Part shown: piece after piece, positions 1-7,665 of the stretch
Position numbering within the stretch: position 1 is the stretch's first letter
Layout: each line of letters starts with the position of its first letter
From: Streptomyces sp. 35G-GA-8
Lineage (GTDB): Bacteria; Actinomycetota; Actinomycetes; Streptomycetales; Streptomycetaceae
DNA: 64,000 bases
Direction of reading: 5' to 3'
Assembly (NCBI RefSeq): GCF_023534745.1
Contig: NZ_JAMHJQ010000014.1
Coordinates: 166,800-230,799 of the forward strand
Program-made: the position numbers and the translations under genes
Notes under the pieces: generated by a model
Seen by the model: the letters and a program-made list of their open reading frames with translations, nothing else
Told to the model about the DNA's origin: nothing
The model's database searches: none

Positions 1-203
1 GCCTCGATGCCGATGGAGTCGATGGTCTTGATCGCCTTCGCACTGAGGGTGAGCCGGACATGCCTGCCCTCGCTCGGCAGCCAGTAACGCTTGCGCTGGA
101 TGTTGGGGTCGAAGCGGCGCGAGGTGCGCCGGTGCGAGTGGGAGATCCGATGGCCGAAGCCGGGCTTGGCCCCGGTCAGCTGGCAGTGGGCGGACAAGGT
201 CAC
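1..203 (-). CDS. rpmB: 50S ribosomal protein L28, zinc-free paralogue (3' end outside window)
   Basis: Partial: 67 codons are visible and the gene runs off the left edge. The protein begins [19 protein letters not shown] and carries the L28 core [17 protein letters not shown] followed by the [16 protein letters not shown] strand. It has a single cysteine rather than a CxxC pair, so it looks like the form that needs no zinc ribbon. The GTG start at 203 is preceded by AAGAAGG at 4 nt. It is divergent from rpmG (L33) across a 46-bp gap filled by a Zur-box-like palindrome. In Streptomyces such C-minus ribosomal proteins replace zinc-containing ones during zinc starvation; that role here is inferred from the family, the palindrome and the neighbours. 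Confidence 0.93.
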   Translation of the reverse strand, partial: MTLSAHCQLTGAKPGFGHRISHSHRRTSRRFDPNIQRKRYWLPSEGRHVRLTLSAKAIKTIDSIGIE

Positions 204-215
204 ACATCCTTCTTT

Positions 216-243
216 TTGGAAATGGAAACCATTTCCATATACT
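216..243 (+). promoter_or_regulatory. rpmG promoter, probably giving a leaderless mRNA
   Basis: TTGGAA at 216-221 and TATACT at 238-243 are separated by 16 bp. The -10 ends 6 nt before the ATG at 250, so transcription should begin at or next to the A of the start codon. No Shine-Dalgarno sequence precedes that ATG. Leaderless mRNAs are common in actinomycetes. The Zur-like palindrome occupies the spacer, so a bound repressor would block RNA polymerase directly. Confidence 0.65.
217..237. promoter_or_regulatory. Zur-box-like palindrome between rpmB and rpmG
   Basis: Perfect inverted repeat: TGGAAATGG, then AAA, then CCATTTCCA. It lies in the 46-bp divergent region of two zinc-free ribosomal protein genes and fills the space between the -35 and -10 of rpmG. 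Position, symmetry and gene content fit a Zur operator that silences both genes when zinc is sufficient. The assignment is inference; no binding data can be read from sequence. Confidence 0.75.
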
Positions 244-249
244 AGCCCC

Positions 250-414
250 ATGCCACGCAACGAACTGCGCCCGATCATCAAGCTCCGCTCCACCGCCGGG
301 ACCGGCTACACGTACGTCACCCGCAAGAACCGCCGTAACAACCCCGACCGCCTGACGCTGCGCAAGTACGACCCGCTCCTCCGCCGGCACACCGACTTCC
401 GCGAAGAACGCTGA
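250..414 (+). CDS. rpmG: 50S ribosomal protein L33, zinc-free paralogue
   Basis: 54 aa, full length for L33. The sequence [19 protein letters not shown], then [23 protein letters not shown], matches the L33 fold. The two CxxC zinc knuckles of the zinc-binding form are absent. ATG at 250 has no ribosome binding site and sits at the predicted transcription start. It is first in a co-directional run rpmG, rpmE2, cobW-like. Likely induced by zinc limitation through the Zur-like box upstream, replacing the zinc-binding L33 and releasing zinc. The identity of L33 is firm; the regulation is inferred. Confidence 0.93.
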   Translation: MPRNELRPIIKLRSTAGTGYTYVTRKNRRNNPDRLTLRKYDPLLRRHTDFREER

Positions 415-417
415 CGA

Positions 418-462
418 GAGAACGCAGAGCAAGAGAACGCACAGCAAGAGAACGCACAGCAA
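418..462 (+). repeat. Three 15-bp tandem repeats between rpmG and rpmE2
   Basis: Unit GAGAACGCACAGCAA occurs three times (first copy GAGAACGCAGAGCAA), followed by a degenerate fourth start. The A-rich unit fills the 66-nt gap and leads into the rpmE2 ribosome binding site GAAGAGG (469-475). It may act as an unstructured spacer. Confidence 0.85.
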
Positions 463-480
463 GGGAACGAAGAGGCCGAC

Positions 481-738
481 ATGAAGCCCGGAATCCACCC
501 CGCGTACCAGCCCGTCGTCTTCCGCGACAAGGCCGCCGGATACGCCTTCCTCACCCGCTCGACCGCGACCGCCGAGAAGACGGTCGTCTGGGAGGACGGC
601 CACACCTACCCCGTCATCGATGTCGAGATCTCCTCGGCGAGCCACCCCTTCTATACGGGTACCGCGCGCGTCCTCGACACCGCCGGGCGCGTGGAGCGCT
701 TCGAGCGCCGCTACGGCCGCCGCCCCGGGGCCCGTTGA
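481..738 (+). CDS. rpmE2: 50S ribosomal protein L31 type B (zinc-free)
   Basis: 85 aa. [20 protein letters not shown], the [21 protein letters not shown] core and the VERFERRYG end are typical of type B L31, which lacks the CxxC zinc site. Good ribosome site GAAGAGG five nt before ATG 481. It follows rpmG on the same strand after a short tandem repeat, and its TGA (736-738) overlaps the ATG of the next gene. In the family this form replaces zinc-binding L31 under zinc limitation. Probably cotranscribed with rpmG under Zur control. Confidence 0.95.
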   Translation: MKPGIHPAYQPVVFRDKAAGYAFLTRSTATAEKTVVWEDGHTYPVIDVEISSASHPFYTGTARVLDTAGRVERFERRYGRRPGAR

Positions 739-1901
739 TGGGCGACATCGACAGCAGACTGCCCGTCGCGATCGTCTGCGGGCTGCACTCCGACGCCCGC
801 AAGGCGGCCGTACGGCGACTTCTCGCCACCGTTCCCGGCAGCGTCGCGCTCCATCACGATCTGTCGACGGCCACCCGCGGCACCGTCGTACGGACCGTCC
901 ACGACGCCACCGCGCTGCTCTCCACGGGCGAGGCGGCGCTGGTCGACGACTGTGCCTGCTGCGCCCTGCGGGAAGATCTCGTACCCGAGCTGGAACGGCT
1001 CGCGGACGGTGGTCTCACCCGCCTCGCGATCGTCGAGCTGTGGGACTCAGTCGAGCCCCGGGCCATGGCCGAGGTCATCGCGGCGCACGGCGAGCGGCTT
1101 GTCGTCAGCTCGGTGCTGACCGCGGTCGACCCGGCGCTGTTGCTGCCGTACCTCGGCAACGGCGACGATCTGGCTGATGCCGGGCTCGCGGCCGCCGCCT
1201 CCGACCAGCGCACGATCGCCGACACCTGGGCGCGGCAGCTGGAGTACGCGCCGGTACTCGCCGTCGTGGACAGCCCGCTCGCGGACGACGAGGACCACGC
1301 GCTGCTCGCCCAACTGCACCCGACGGCACAGCGGATACGGATCGACGGCGAGGGCGCGTCCCCCGGGGAACTGGCCGCCGTCGCGCTCGGCGGATTCGAT
1401 GTCGAGGCCGCCGCTGCCCGTCAGCACCCGGCCTGTGCGCTGCTGCCGCAGGAGGCGGACGAGTGCGGGGTCGGTACCTACGTCTGGCACCGCGCGCGCC
1501 CCTTCCATCCGGAGCGGCTCTACCAGGCGCTGGAGGAGCTGTGCTGCGCCGCCGCCCGCAGCCGCGGCCGGTTCTGGCTCGCGGACCGCCCCGACACGCT
1601 CCTGCACTGGGACGCGGCCGGCGGCGCGCTCTGCGTGGAGAGCGTGGGCCCCTGGCTGGCGGCGCTGCCCGACGCCGCCTGGGAGACGGTCCCGCCGACG
1701 CGCAGGGCCGCCGCCTCGTTGGACTGGCACCCCTTGCACGGTGACCGCTGCCAGCATCTCGTCTTCACCTCGCCCGGTCTCGACCGGGAGGTCATCGAGC
1801 GACTGCTGGACTCCTGTCTGCTGACCGATGCCGAGTACACCGCGGGCCGCGCCGCCTGGAAGCGCCTTCCGCCCGCCTTCGACAATCTCCTGGAGGTCTG
1901 A
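738..1901 (+). CDS. CobW/COG0523-family protein with a degenerate P-loop
   Basis: 387 aa from ATG 738, which overlaps the rpmE2 stop as TGATG, indicating translational coupling. The family metal motif CxCC is present as C72-A-C74-C75 in DDCACCALREDL, and a C-terminal CobW_C-like region follows (GTYVWHRARPFHPERLY and later LVFTSPGLDREVIERLLD). The usual Walker A GxxxxGKT/S is not intact: the equivalent is GLHSDARKAA at about residues 15-24. COG0523 proteins are zinc or other metal chaperone GTPases often under Zur. Position after three zinc-free ribosomal protein genes supports a zinc-starvation role. Whether it binds GTP is doubtful. An upstream in-frame TTG at 735 is possible but less likely. 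Confidence 0.85.
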   Translation: MGDIDSRLPVAIVCGLHSDARKAAVRRLLATVPGSVALHHDLSTATRGTVVRTVHDATALLSTGEAALVDDCACCALREDLVPELERLADGGLTRLAIVELWDSVEPRAMAEVIAAHGERLVVSSVLTAVDPALLLPYLGNGDDLADAGLAAAASDQRTIADTWARQLEYAPVLAVVDSPLADDEDHALLAQLHPTAQRIRIDGEGASPGELAAVALGGFDVEAAAARQHPACALLPQEADECGVGTYVWHRARPFHPERLYQALEELCCAAARSRGRFWLADRPDTLLHWDAAGGALCVESVGPWLAALPDAAWETVPPTRRAAASLDWHPLHGDRCQHLVFTSPGLDREVIERLLDSCLLTDAEYTAGRAAWKRLPPAFDNLLEV

Positions 1902-2057
1902 TGTCCCCCGGTCGTAGGAGTCTTCCCGCGTTCGCGGGGTACCCGAACAACCAATCGGTCGGCGAGGGATCCGAAAGTCCCTGAATCGCGTCTCTATGGA
2001 GAAGCGGGGGCGACCGGGGGCCGGGGGCGGCGACTGTAACCAAAGGAACACCCCGCG

Positions 2058-2067
2058 TGCACGTGCA
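2058..2067. promoter_or_regulatory. Palindrome TGCACGTGCA upstream of the DUF397 gene
   Basis: Perfect 10-bp palindrome about 90 bp before the DUF397 start and about 30 bp before a plausible -10 hexamer TATGAT at 2099-2104. The same decamer recurs at 3230-3239 between the ATP-binding protein and the XRE regulator. A shared operator for the module's regulator is inferred. Confidence 0.5.
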
Positions 2068-2148
2068 TTTGCTCATGCATCAGCACATGAAACACAGCTA
2101 TGATCCGAGAAAGTTGACGACTGCACCTTGCAACTCGGGGAGCGACCT

Positions 2149-2391
2149 GTGCACCACGTGTACAACGGCATTACGGCCACAGAGCTTCACGGAGTCGTCT
2201 GGCAGAAGAGCAGGCACAGCAACTCCCAAGGATCGTGCGTGGAGTTCGCCAAGCTGCCCGGCGGCGAGGTGGCGGTACGCAACTCACGCCACCCCGACGG
2301 TCCCGCGCTGGTCTACACGATCGCCGAGATCGAGGCCATGCTGCTGGGCGTCAAGGATGGGGAGTTCGACCATCTGACGGCGGGCGGCTGA
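2149..2391 (+). CDS. DUF397 domain protein
   Basis: 80 aa. Contains the DUF397 signature WQKSRHSNSQGSCVEFAKLP, then VAVRNSRHPDGPALVYTIAEIEAML. GTG 2149 is chosen because CGGGGAG precedes it by about 6 nt; an in-frame TTG at 2128 has none. DUF397 proteins are small actinobacterial partners of XRE/DUF5753 regulators, as around whiJ and bldB, and some pairs behave like toxin-antitoxin systems. Here it sits with an ATP-binding protein gene and an XRE gene, the three classical members of such a cluster. Molecular function unknown. Confidence 0.88.
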   Translation: MHHVYNGITATELHGVVWQKSRHSNSQGSCVEFAKLPGGEVAVRNSRHPDGPALVYTIAEIEAMLLGVKDGEFDHLTAGG

Positions 2392-2598
2392 CCGACAACG
2401 GGCGGCTGAGCGTACGGAATAGCAAGCTCTGGCCAATTCCCACGGCTTCCATGGCCTGATGGCCGGGACAGCACACCCGACGAGCCCGCTACCAGTACGA
2501 GCTCACCAGTACGAATCCACCAGCGCCAGCGTCAGCACCAGCGCGCGCACCGGAACCAGTACGTACCACCGGTGCCGGTACATGCCGGCGCCGGCCGG

Positions 2599-3096
2599 TC
2601 AGTCGGTCGTCCGCAGCTGGAACAGCGCCCAGACCACCTTGCCGTGCAGCGATCCCGCCAGCGGGTGCCAGCCCCAGGTGTCGCTGAACGACTCGACCAG
2701 GAACAGCCCCCGGCCGGACTCCGCCGCGCAGTCCTCCTCGGTCTTCCGCGCCTCGGGGCTCGCGTGGCTCGGGTCCCGTACCGCGCACACCAGCCGCGAC
2801 GACCACCGCATCAGGTGCAGCCGTACGGGAGCGTCCTGGGGCTCGCGCGGGGTGTCGGCCGGCAGGGCGTGCCGCAGTGCGTTGGTGACGAGTTCGGAGA
2901 CGACCAGTGCGACATCGTCGAAGCGCTCGGTCAGCTCCCACTGGGTCAGGGTGTTCCTGGTGAACTGCCGTGCCCCGCGCACCGCTTCATAGCGGGCGGG
3001 CAGCGCACACGACACCGAACCCGCGGCCGCCGAGGGGTCGATGGGGGGAAGCCCCTGCCTTAACGGCTCGAGCATGGTCGATCCATTCGTCCCCAT
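2599..3096 (-). CDS. Anti-sigma-factor-like ATP-binding protein (HATPase_c_2 type)
   Basis: 165 aa. The N box FDDVALVVSELVTNALRHA and the later G-rich SGRGLFLVESFSDTWGW are the ATP-binding Bergerat elements of the RsbW/SpoIIAB-like superfamily. ATG 3096 has GGGAG eight nt upstream; GTG 3105 has no room for one. It is convergent with the DUF397 gene and divergent from the XRE regulator. In Streptomyces many such orphan proteins sit beside WhiJ-like regulators; whether this one binds a sigma factor or another partner cannot be told. Confidence 0.85.
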   Translation of the reverse strand: MGTNGSTMLEPLRQGLPPIDPSAAAGSVSCALPARYEAVRGARQFTRNTLTQWELTERFDDVALVVSELVTNALRHALPADTPREPQDAPVRLHLMRWSSRLVCAVRDPSHASPEARKTEEDCAAESGRGLFLVESFSDTWGWHPLAGSLHGKVVWALFQLRTTD

Positions 3097-3229
3097 GCGA
3101 GGCACTCCCGGGATTCGCGGCCGTAGCGTTACTGCGGTGGTCCAGCGTCAACATCACGTCAATCACGAACGAGCACGCAGGTGCGCGGGGACCATGGTTC
3201 CGAATGCGTACGGCAGATGCAAGGGCAGA

Positions 3230-3239
3230 TGCACGTGCA
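3230..3239. promoter_or_regulatory. Second TGCACGTGCA palindrome in the ATPase/XRE divergent region
   Basis: Lies in the 317-bp region 3097-3413 between the divergent ATP-binding and XRE genes, which holds no gene. Identical to the decamer at 2058-2067. The region is less G+C-rich near 3290-3370 and also contains CCGTA and TACGG half-sites around 3324-3348. The two copies of the decamer bracket the DUF397 and ATP-binding genes, as expected for an operator recognised by the adjacent regulator. Inference only. Confidence 0.5.
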
Positions 3240-3413
3240 CGCGCCGGACTTCACCCGTCCCGTGCCGGTTCTGGGGCATTTCTTCCCGTGACCAGTTTTA
3301 CTCTCTCCGCAAAGCCTTCTTATTTCCGTAATCGAATGAGTACGGGCTGAAGCGTTTTGATGGCAGAATCCGGCACTTGGAGTTCGGGGGTGCTCCGGGG
3401 AGATCCACATGTG

Positions 3414-4295
3414 ATGGGGAGGGTTGGAGACGTGACCGCAGCCGAATCGGGCGGTTCCGTGGTGCGGCGCATCCTGCTGGGCTCACAACTGAGGCGGCTG
3501 CGCGAGACGCGCGGCATCACACGTGAGGCCGCCGGCTACTCGATCCGCGCATCCGAGTCCAAGATCAGCCGTATGGAGTTGGGACGGGTGAGCTTCAAGG
3601 CCAGAGACATCGAGGACCTGCTGACCCTCTACGGGGTCGCCGACGAGGGCGAGCGCGCTGCCCTTCTCGGCCTTGCCCGGGAGGCGAATGTCGCGGGGTG
3701 GTGGCACAGCTTCGGCGATGTGCTGCCCGGCTGGTTCCAGACATATATCGGTCTCGAAGGTGCCGCCTCACTGATCCGTATCTATGAAGTGCAGTTCGTG
3801 CACGGTCTGTTGCAGACCGAGGCGTACGCGCACGCCGTCGTCACCCGCGGCCAGCCCGAGGCGCCCCGCGCCGAGGTGGACCGCCGTGTCGCGCTCCGGC
3901 TGGAGCGGCAGAAGGTCCTCGTGTCCGAGCGGGCACCGCGCTTTCACGCCATCCTCGACGAGGCGGCGCTGCGCCGCCCGTACGGCGAGCGCTCCGTGAT
4001 GCAGGGGCAGTTGAGGCATCTGATCGAGATCTCGGAGCAGCCGAACATCACGCTCCAGGTGATGCCCTTCAGCTTCGGCGGCCACGCGGGCGAGAGCGGC
4101 GCCTTCACCATGCTGAGCTTCCCCGAGTCGGATCTCTCCGACGTCGTCTTCCTGGAGCAGCTGACCAGTGCGCTGTATCTGGACAAGAGCGAGGAGGTCG
4201 CCCAGTACGAACGGGTGATGGGGCGACTACAGAAGGACAGCCCGGGACCCGAGGAGAGCCGAGATGTCCTGCGCGGACTACTTCAACTGATCTGA
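3414..4295 (+). CDS. XRE-family regulator with DUF5753 sensor domain (WhiJ-like)
   Basis: 293 aa from ATG 3414. An N-terminal helix-turn-helix (LGSQLRRLRETRGITREAAG, then SESKISRMELGR) is followed by a DUF5753 region with typical landmarks VQFVHGLLQTEAYA, RLERQKVL, FHAILDEAALRRPYG and ITLQVMPFSFGGHAG. Start is uncertain: GGGGAG at 3397-3402 suits GTG 3411 or ATG 3414, and GTG 3432 also has a GGGGAGG nearby. Together with the DUF397 and ATP-binding genes it forms a WhiJ-type module; such regulators repress development or antibiotic genes in S. coelicolor. It probably binds the shared TGCACGTGCA sites (inferred). Confidence 0.9.
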   Translation: MGRVGDVTAAESGGSVVRRILLGSQLRRLRETRGITREAAGYSIRASESKISRMELGRVSFKARDIEDLLTLYGVADEGERAALLGLAREANVAGWWHSFGDVLPGWFQTYIGLEGAASLIRIYEVQFVHGLLQTEAYAHAVVTRGQPEAPRAEVDRRVALRLERQKVLVSERAPRFHAILDEAALRRPYGERSVMQGQLRHLIEISEQPNITLQVMPFSFGGHAGESGAFTMLSFPESDLSDVVFLEQLTSALYLDKSEEVAQYERVMGRLQKDSPGPEESRDVLRGLLQLI

Positions 4296-4358
4296 GACAT
4301 CAGTACGATGGCGTCATATCAGGAGTTTGCACCTGCAGCACCTGCAGTAAGGGATCGC

Positions 4359-5825
4359 ATGTCCTACTTCACCGACCTGGCCCACCAGTACATCGACGGC
4401 GAGTGGCGGACCGGCAGCGGCTCGTGGGACATCATCGACTTCAATCCGTACAACGGGGAGAAGCTCGCGGCCATCACGATCGCCACGGTCCGGGAGATCG
4501 ACGAGGCGTATCGCGCCGCCGAACGCGCCCAGCGCGACTGGGCCGCGACCAGTCCGTACACCCGTCGCCGGGTCTTCGAGCGTGTCCTCAGGCTGGTCGA
4601 GGAGCGCACGGACGACATCGTCGAGGCGATCATCGATGAGCTGGGCGGTACGCGGCTCAAAGCGGTGTACGAGGTCACGCTCGCGCAGGAGTTCCTGCGC
4701 GAGGCGATCCAGCTGTCGCTGCGGCCCGAGGGCCGGATCCTGCCGTCCCCGGTGGACGGCAAGGAGAACCGCGTCTACCGGTTGCCGGTCGGTGTCATCG
4801 GCGTGATCAGCCCCTTCAATTTCCCCTTCCTGGTGACGATCAAGTCGGTGGCGCCCGCGCTGGCGCTCGGCAACGCCGTCGTGATCAAGCCCAATCAGAA
4901 CGCGCCCGTCGTCGGCGGCGGGCTCATAGCCAAGCTCTTCGAGGACGCGGAGCTGCCGGCCGGACTGCTCAACGTCGTGGTGACGGACATCGCGGAGGTC
5001 GGGGACGCGCTCATCGAGCACCCCGTGCCGAAGGTGATCTCGTTCGCGGGCTCGGACCGGGTCGGCCGTCACGTCGGCGCGGTGGCGGGGGGCAACTTCA
5101 AACGGGCCATTCTCGAACTGAGCGGCAACAGCGCGCTGGTCGTCCTCGACGATCTCGACGAGGCGGGGCTCGACTACGCGGTGGACGCGGCGGTCGTGAG
5201 CCGTTTCGTCTACCAGGGCCAGGTTTGTATGGCGGCCAACCGGATCCTTGTGGACCGCGGCGTCGAGAAGCGGTTCACCGAGAAGTTCGTGGCGAAGGTG
5301 GCGTCGCTCAGGACCGGTGATCCGCGCGACCCCGAGACCCAGATCGGCCCGGTCATCAACACCTTCCAGGCGGACGCCCTGACGGCGCTGGTGGACCAGG
5401 CGCTGGCGGAGGGCGCGACCGCGCTCGTACGGGGGCGTACGCGCGGCAATCTCGTGGAGCCGACGGTGCTGGCCGGGCTGGACGAGAGCTCCCCGCTGAT
5501 GCAGCAGGAGATCTTCGGCCCTGTGGTGCTGCTGATTCCGTTCGACGGGGAGGAAGAGGCGGTACGGCTCGCCAACAACACGCCGTACGGGCTGAGCGGG
5601 GCCGTGCACACCGCGAACGTGGAGCGTGGCGTCGCCTTCGCCAAGCGGATCGTGACCGGCATGATGCATGTCAATGACTCGACCGTGCAGGACGAGCCGC
5701 TGGTGGCCTTCGGCGGCGAGAAGTTCTCCGGGCTCGGCCGGCTCAACGGCGACGCGACGCTGGAGGCGTTCACGACGCAGAAGTGGATCTCGGTGCAGCA
5801 CGGCCGTACCCCCTTCCCCTTCTGA
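4359..5825 (+). CDS. NAD(P)-dependent aldehyde dehydrogenase
   Basis: 488 aa, normal for the family. Oxidises an aldehyde to the acid in the cytosol; substrate unknown. Visible: ISPFNFPF active-site loop, VVIKPNQNAP cofactor-binding segment, FAGSDRVGRHVG, the general-base Glu in ILELSGNS (about residue 253) and the nucleophilic Cys in YQGQVCMAANR (about residue 290), then MQQEIFGPV. The overall pattern resembles benzaldehyde/vanillin-type dehydrogenases. ATG 4359 is preferred because TAAGGGA lies just upstream; ATG 4308 has no ribosome site. Monocistronic, 63 bp after the XRE regulator, followed by padR. Confidence 0.93.
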   Translation: MSYFTDLAHQYIDGEWRTGSGSWDIIDFNPYNGEKLAAITIATVREIDEAYRAAERAQRDWAATSPYTRRRVFERVLRLVEERTDDIVEAIIDELGGTRLKAVYEVTLAQEFLREAIQLSLRPEGRILPSPVDGKENRVYRLPVGVIGVISPFNFPFLVTIKSVAPALALGNAVVIKPNQNAPVVGGGLIAKLFEDAELPAGLLNVVVTDIAEVGDALIEHPVPKVISFAGSDRVGRHVGAVAGGNFKRAILELSGNSALVVLDDLDEAGLDYAVDAAVVSRFVYQGQVCMAANRILVDRGVEKRFTEKFVAKVASLRTGDPRDPETQIGPVINTFQADALTALVDQALAEGATALVRGRTRGNLVEPTVLAGLDESSPLMQQEIFGPVVLLIPFDGEEEAVRLANNTPYGLSGAVHTANVERGVAFAKRIVTGMMHVNDSTVQDEPLVAFGGEKFSGLGRLNGDATLEAFTTQKWISVQHGRTPFPF

Positions 5826-5895
5826 GTCCCGGGCCCGGCCGGTGCCGGTCCGGGCCCCGCGGGAGTGACCGGCTCGGCCGTCATAACCTGGAGCA

Positions 5896-6537
5896 ATGTC
5901 ACCGATCCGTCTGCTCGTGCTCTGCGCGGTCCGCCAGCATGGCCGGGCCCACGGCTATCAGGTGCGCAACGACCTGGAGTACTGGGGCGCCCACGAGTGG
6001 TCCAACGCCAAGCCCGGCTCGATCTATCACGCGCTCAAGCAGATGGCGAAGCAGGGCCTTCTGCTGGCGCACGAGGTCGCTCCGAGCACGGTGGGCGGGC
6101 CGCCGCGCACCGAGTACGAGATGACGGAGGCGGGCCGCGAGGAGTATCTGCGACTCGTGCGTGAGGCGCTGACCGTCTACGACCAGAAGATGGACGTGCT
6201 GTCGGCGGGGATCGGCGCCATCGTCGATCTGCCGCGCGCCGAGGTCGTGGAACTGCTCAAGGAGCGCGTGGCCGCAATCGAGGCCTGGCGGGCCGCGGTG
6301 ACCGAGCACTATGTGCCCGAGGACGGCCCGGAACAGCTCGGGCACATCGGCGAGATCATGAACCTCTGGGTGCACTCGGCGGACTCGGGCGCGCAGTGGA
6401 CGCGGGGGCTGATCAAGCGCATCGAGGGCGGCGCGTACACCTTCGCGGGTGAGGGCGAGCCCTTTGTGGCGGTGCTCGGCGAGGGCGAGGAGAACCCGTA
6501 CGCGACGGGCGTTCCCCATGACGGAGATCTTCGCTAA
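5896..6537 (+). CDS. PadR-family transcriptional regulator
   Basis: 213 aa. N-terminal winged helix: IRLLVLCAVRQHGRAHGYQV, PGSIYHALKQMAKQGLL, then TEYEMTEAGREEYL. The C-terminal half (from about residue 90) is helical, consistent with the PadR dimerisation and effector region. It directly precedes a DrrAB-like ABC exporter on the same strand. The gap contains two related palindromes, one overlapping the padR stop codon, so it very likely represses the exporter until a ligand, perhaps a toxic substrate, binds. Ligand unknown. Confidence 0.9.
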   Translation: MSPIRLLVLCAVRQHGRAHGYQVRNDLEYWGAHEWSNAKPGSIYHALKQMAKQGLLLAHEVAPSTVGGPPRTEYEMTEAGREEYLRLVREALTVYDQKMDVLSAGIGAIVDLPRAEVVELLKERVAAIEAWRAAVTEHYVPEDGPEQLGHIGEIMNLWVHSADSGAQWTRGLIKRIEGGAYTFAGEGEPFVAVLGEGEENPYATGVPHDGDLR

Positions 6538-6598
6538 TCAAGTTTGACCAATAGAGGGGCCGGGGCTACTCTTCCGACCCGGTAGTCAAGTTTGATTA
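6535..6598 (+). promoter_or_regulatory. Paired TCAAGTTTGA operators between padR and the ABC genes
   Basis: The decamer TCAAGTTTGA occurs twice, 48 bp apart, inside imperfect 16-bp palindromes: TAATCAAGTTTGACCA (6535-6550) and TAGTCAAGTTTGATTA (6583-6598), with arms TARTCAA/TTGAYTA around a central GT. The first overlaps the padR TAA; the second ends 20 bp before the exporter start. Likely binding sites for the adjacent PadR protein. Confidence 0.6.
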
Positions 6599-6618
6599 CT
6601 GGGTGGGAGGCGAAGACT

Positions 6619-7665
6619 TTGACCGATGTGACTGATGCGACCGACGTGATCGTGGTGGCGGGAGCGCGGAAGCGGTACGGCGAGAAGCGGGCCCTCGACG
6701 GGTTCGATCTGAGGGTGGCACGCGGCACGGTGCACGCCGTGCTCGGACCGAACGGCGCGGGCAAGACCACGGCCGTACGGATCCTGACCACGCTGCTGCG
6801 GCCCGACGAGGGGCTGGTGCGGGTGGCCGGGCTCGATGTGCGGACCCGGGCGCGTGACGTACGGCGGAGGATCGGGCTGCTGGGACAGCACGCGGCCCTC
6901 GACGAGGAGCTGGGCGGCCGGCAGAACCTGGAGATGTTCGGACGGCTCTACCACCTCGGCGCCCGGCGCGCGGGGGAGCGTGCCGACGAACTGCTGGCGC
7001 GGTTCGGCCTGGCGGACACCGGGCGCAAGGCCGTCAAGCAGTACAGCGGCGGCATGCGGCGACGGCTCGATCTGGCGGCGTCCCTGATCACCGACCCGGA
7101 GGTGCTCTTCCTGGACGAGCCGACGACCGGACTCGATCCGCGCGGCCGGGCGGAGGTGTGGAGCGCGGTGCGCTCGCTGGTCGGCGGCGGTACGACCGTC
7201 CTGCTGACGACGCAGTATCTGGAGGAGGCCGACCAACTGGCCGACCGTATCTCGGTGGTGGACAGCGGACGGGTCATCGCGGAGGGCACGGCGGACGAAC
7301 TGAAGGCGCGGATCGGCGGCGACCGCATCGATGTCGTCCTGCGGGACGCGGACCGGCTCGCGGACGGCGCGCGGGCGCTTGCGCGCACAACGGGTACGCA
7401 CGCCGTCAGTACGGACGTGGACCGGCGGCTGCTGAGCGCGCCGGTGGGTGACCGGATGGCGGCGCTGACGGAGACCGTACGGGCCCTGCACGCGGAGGGG
7501 ATCGAGGCGGAGGACATCGCCCTGCGCCGGCCGACGCTGGACGAGGTCTTCCTCCATCTCACGGGCAAGGACGCCGACGAGGAAGACACCGGCGGCGCCC
7601 CACAGGGTCGGCGGGATCGGCGCGATCGCCGGGATCGGCGCAAGCAGCGGGAGGTGACGGCGTGA
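6619..7665 (+). CDS. ABC transporter ATP-binding protein (DrrA-like drug exporter)
   Basis: 348 aa. Walker A GPNGAGKT at residues 43-50, Q-loop [12 protein letters not shown], signature [15 protein letters not shown], Walker [13 protein letters not shown] and the H-loop equivalent [14 protein letters not shown]. The C-terminal region [17 protein letters not shown] is the DrrA/DUF4162-type tail. Start TTG 6619 has GGGAGG eight nt upstream; GTG 6628 is an alternative. Energises efflux by the permease encoded next, whose GTG overlaps this stop codon. Controlled by the PadR-type sites upstream (inferred). Substrate unknown, plausibly a lipophilic antibiotic. Confidence 0.92.
   Translation: MTDVTDATDVIVVAGARKRYGEKRALDGFDLRVARGTVHAVLGPNGAGKTTAVRILTTLLRPDEGLVRVAGLDVRTRARDVRRRIGLLGQHAALDEELGGRQNLEMFGRLYHLGARRAGERADELLARFGLADTGRKAVKQYSGGMRRRLDLAASLITDPEVLFLDEPTTGLDPRGRAEVWSAVRSLVGGGTTVLLTTQYLEEADQLADRISVVDSGRVIAEGTADELKARIGGDRIDVVLRDADRLADGARALARTTGTHAVSTDVDRRLLSAPVGDRMAALTETVRALHAEGIEAEDIALRRPTLDEVFLHLTGKDADEEDTGGAPQGRRDRRDRRDRRKQREVTA

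Noticed and set aside
1902-2148. Small gene between cobW-like and DUF397 genes
   Set aside because: Only short open frames without ribosome sites; the region carries the DUF397 promoter and a palindrome.
4314-5801. Long open frame antisense to the aldehyde dehydrogenase
   Set aside because: Arg/His/Asp-rich low-complexity translation typical of the complementary strand of a high-GC3 gene; no ribosome site or family motif.
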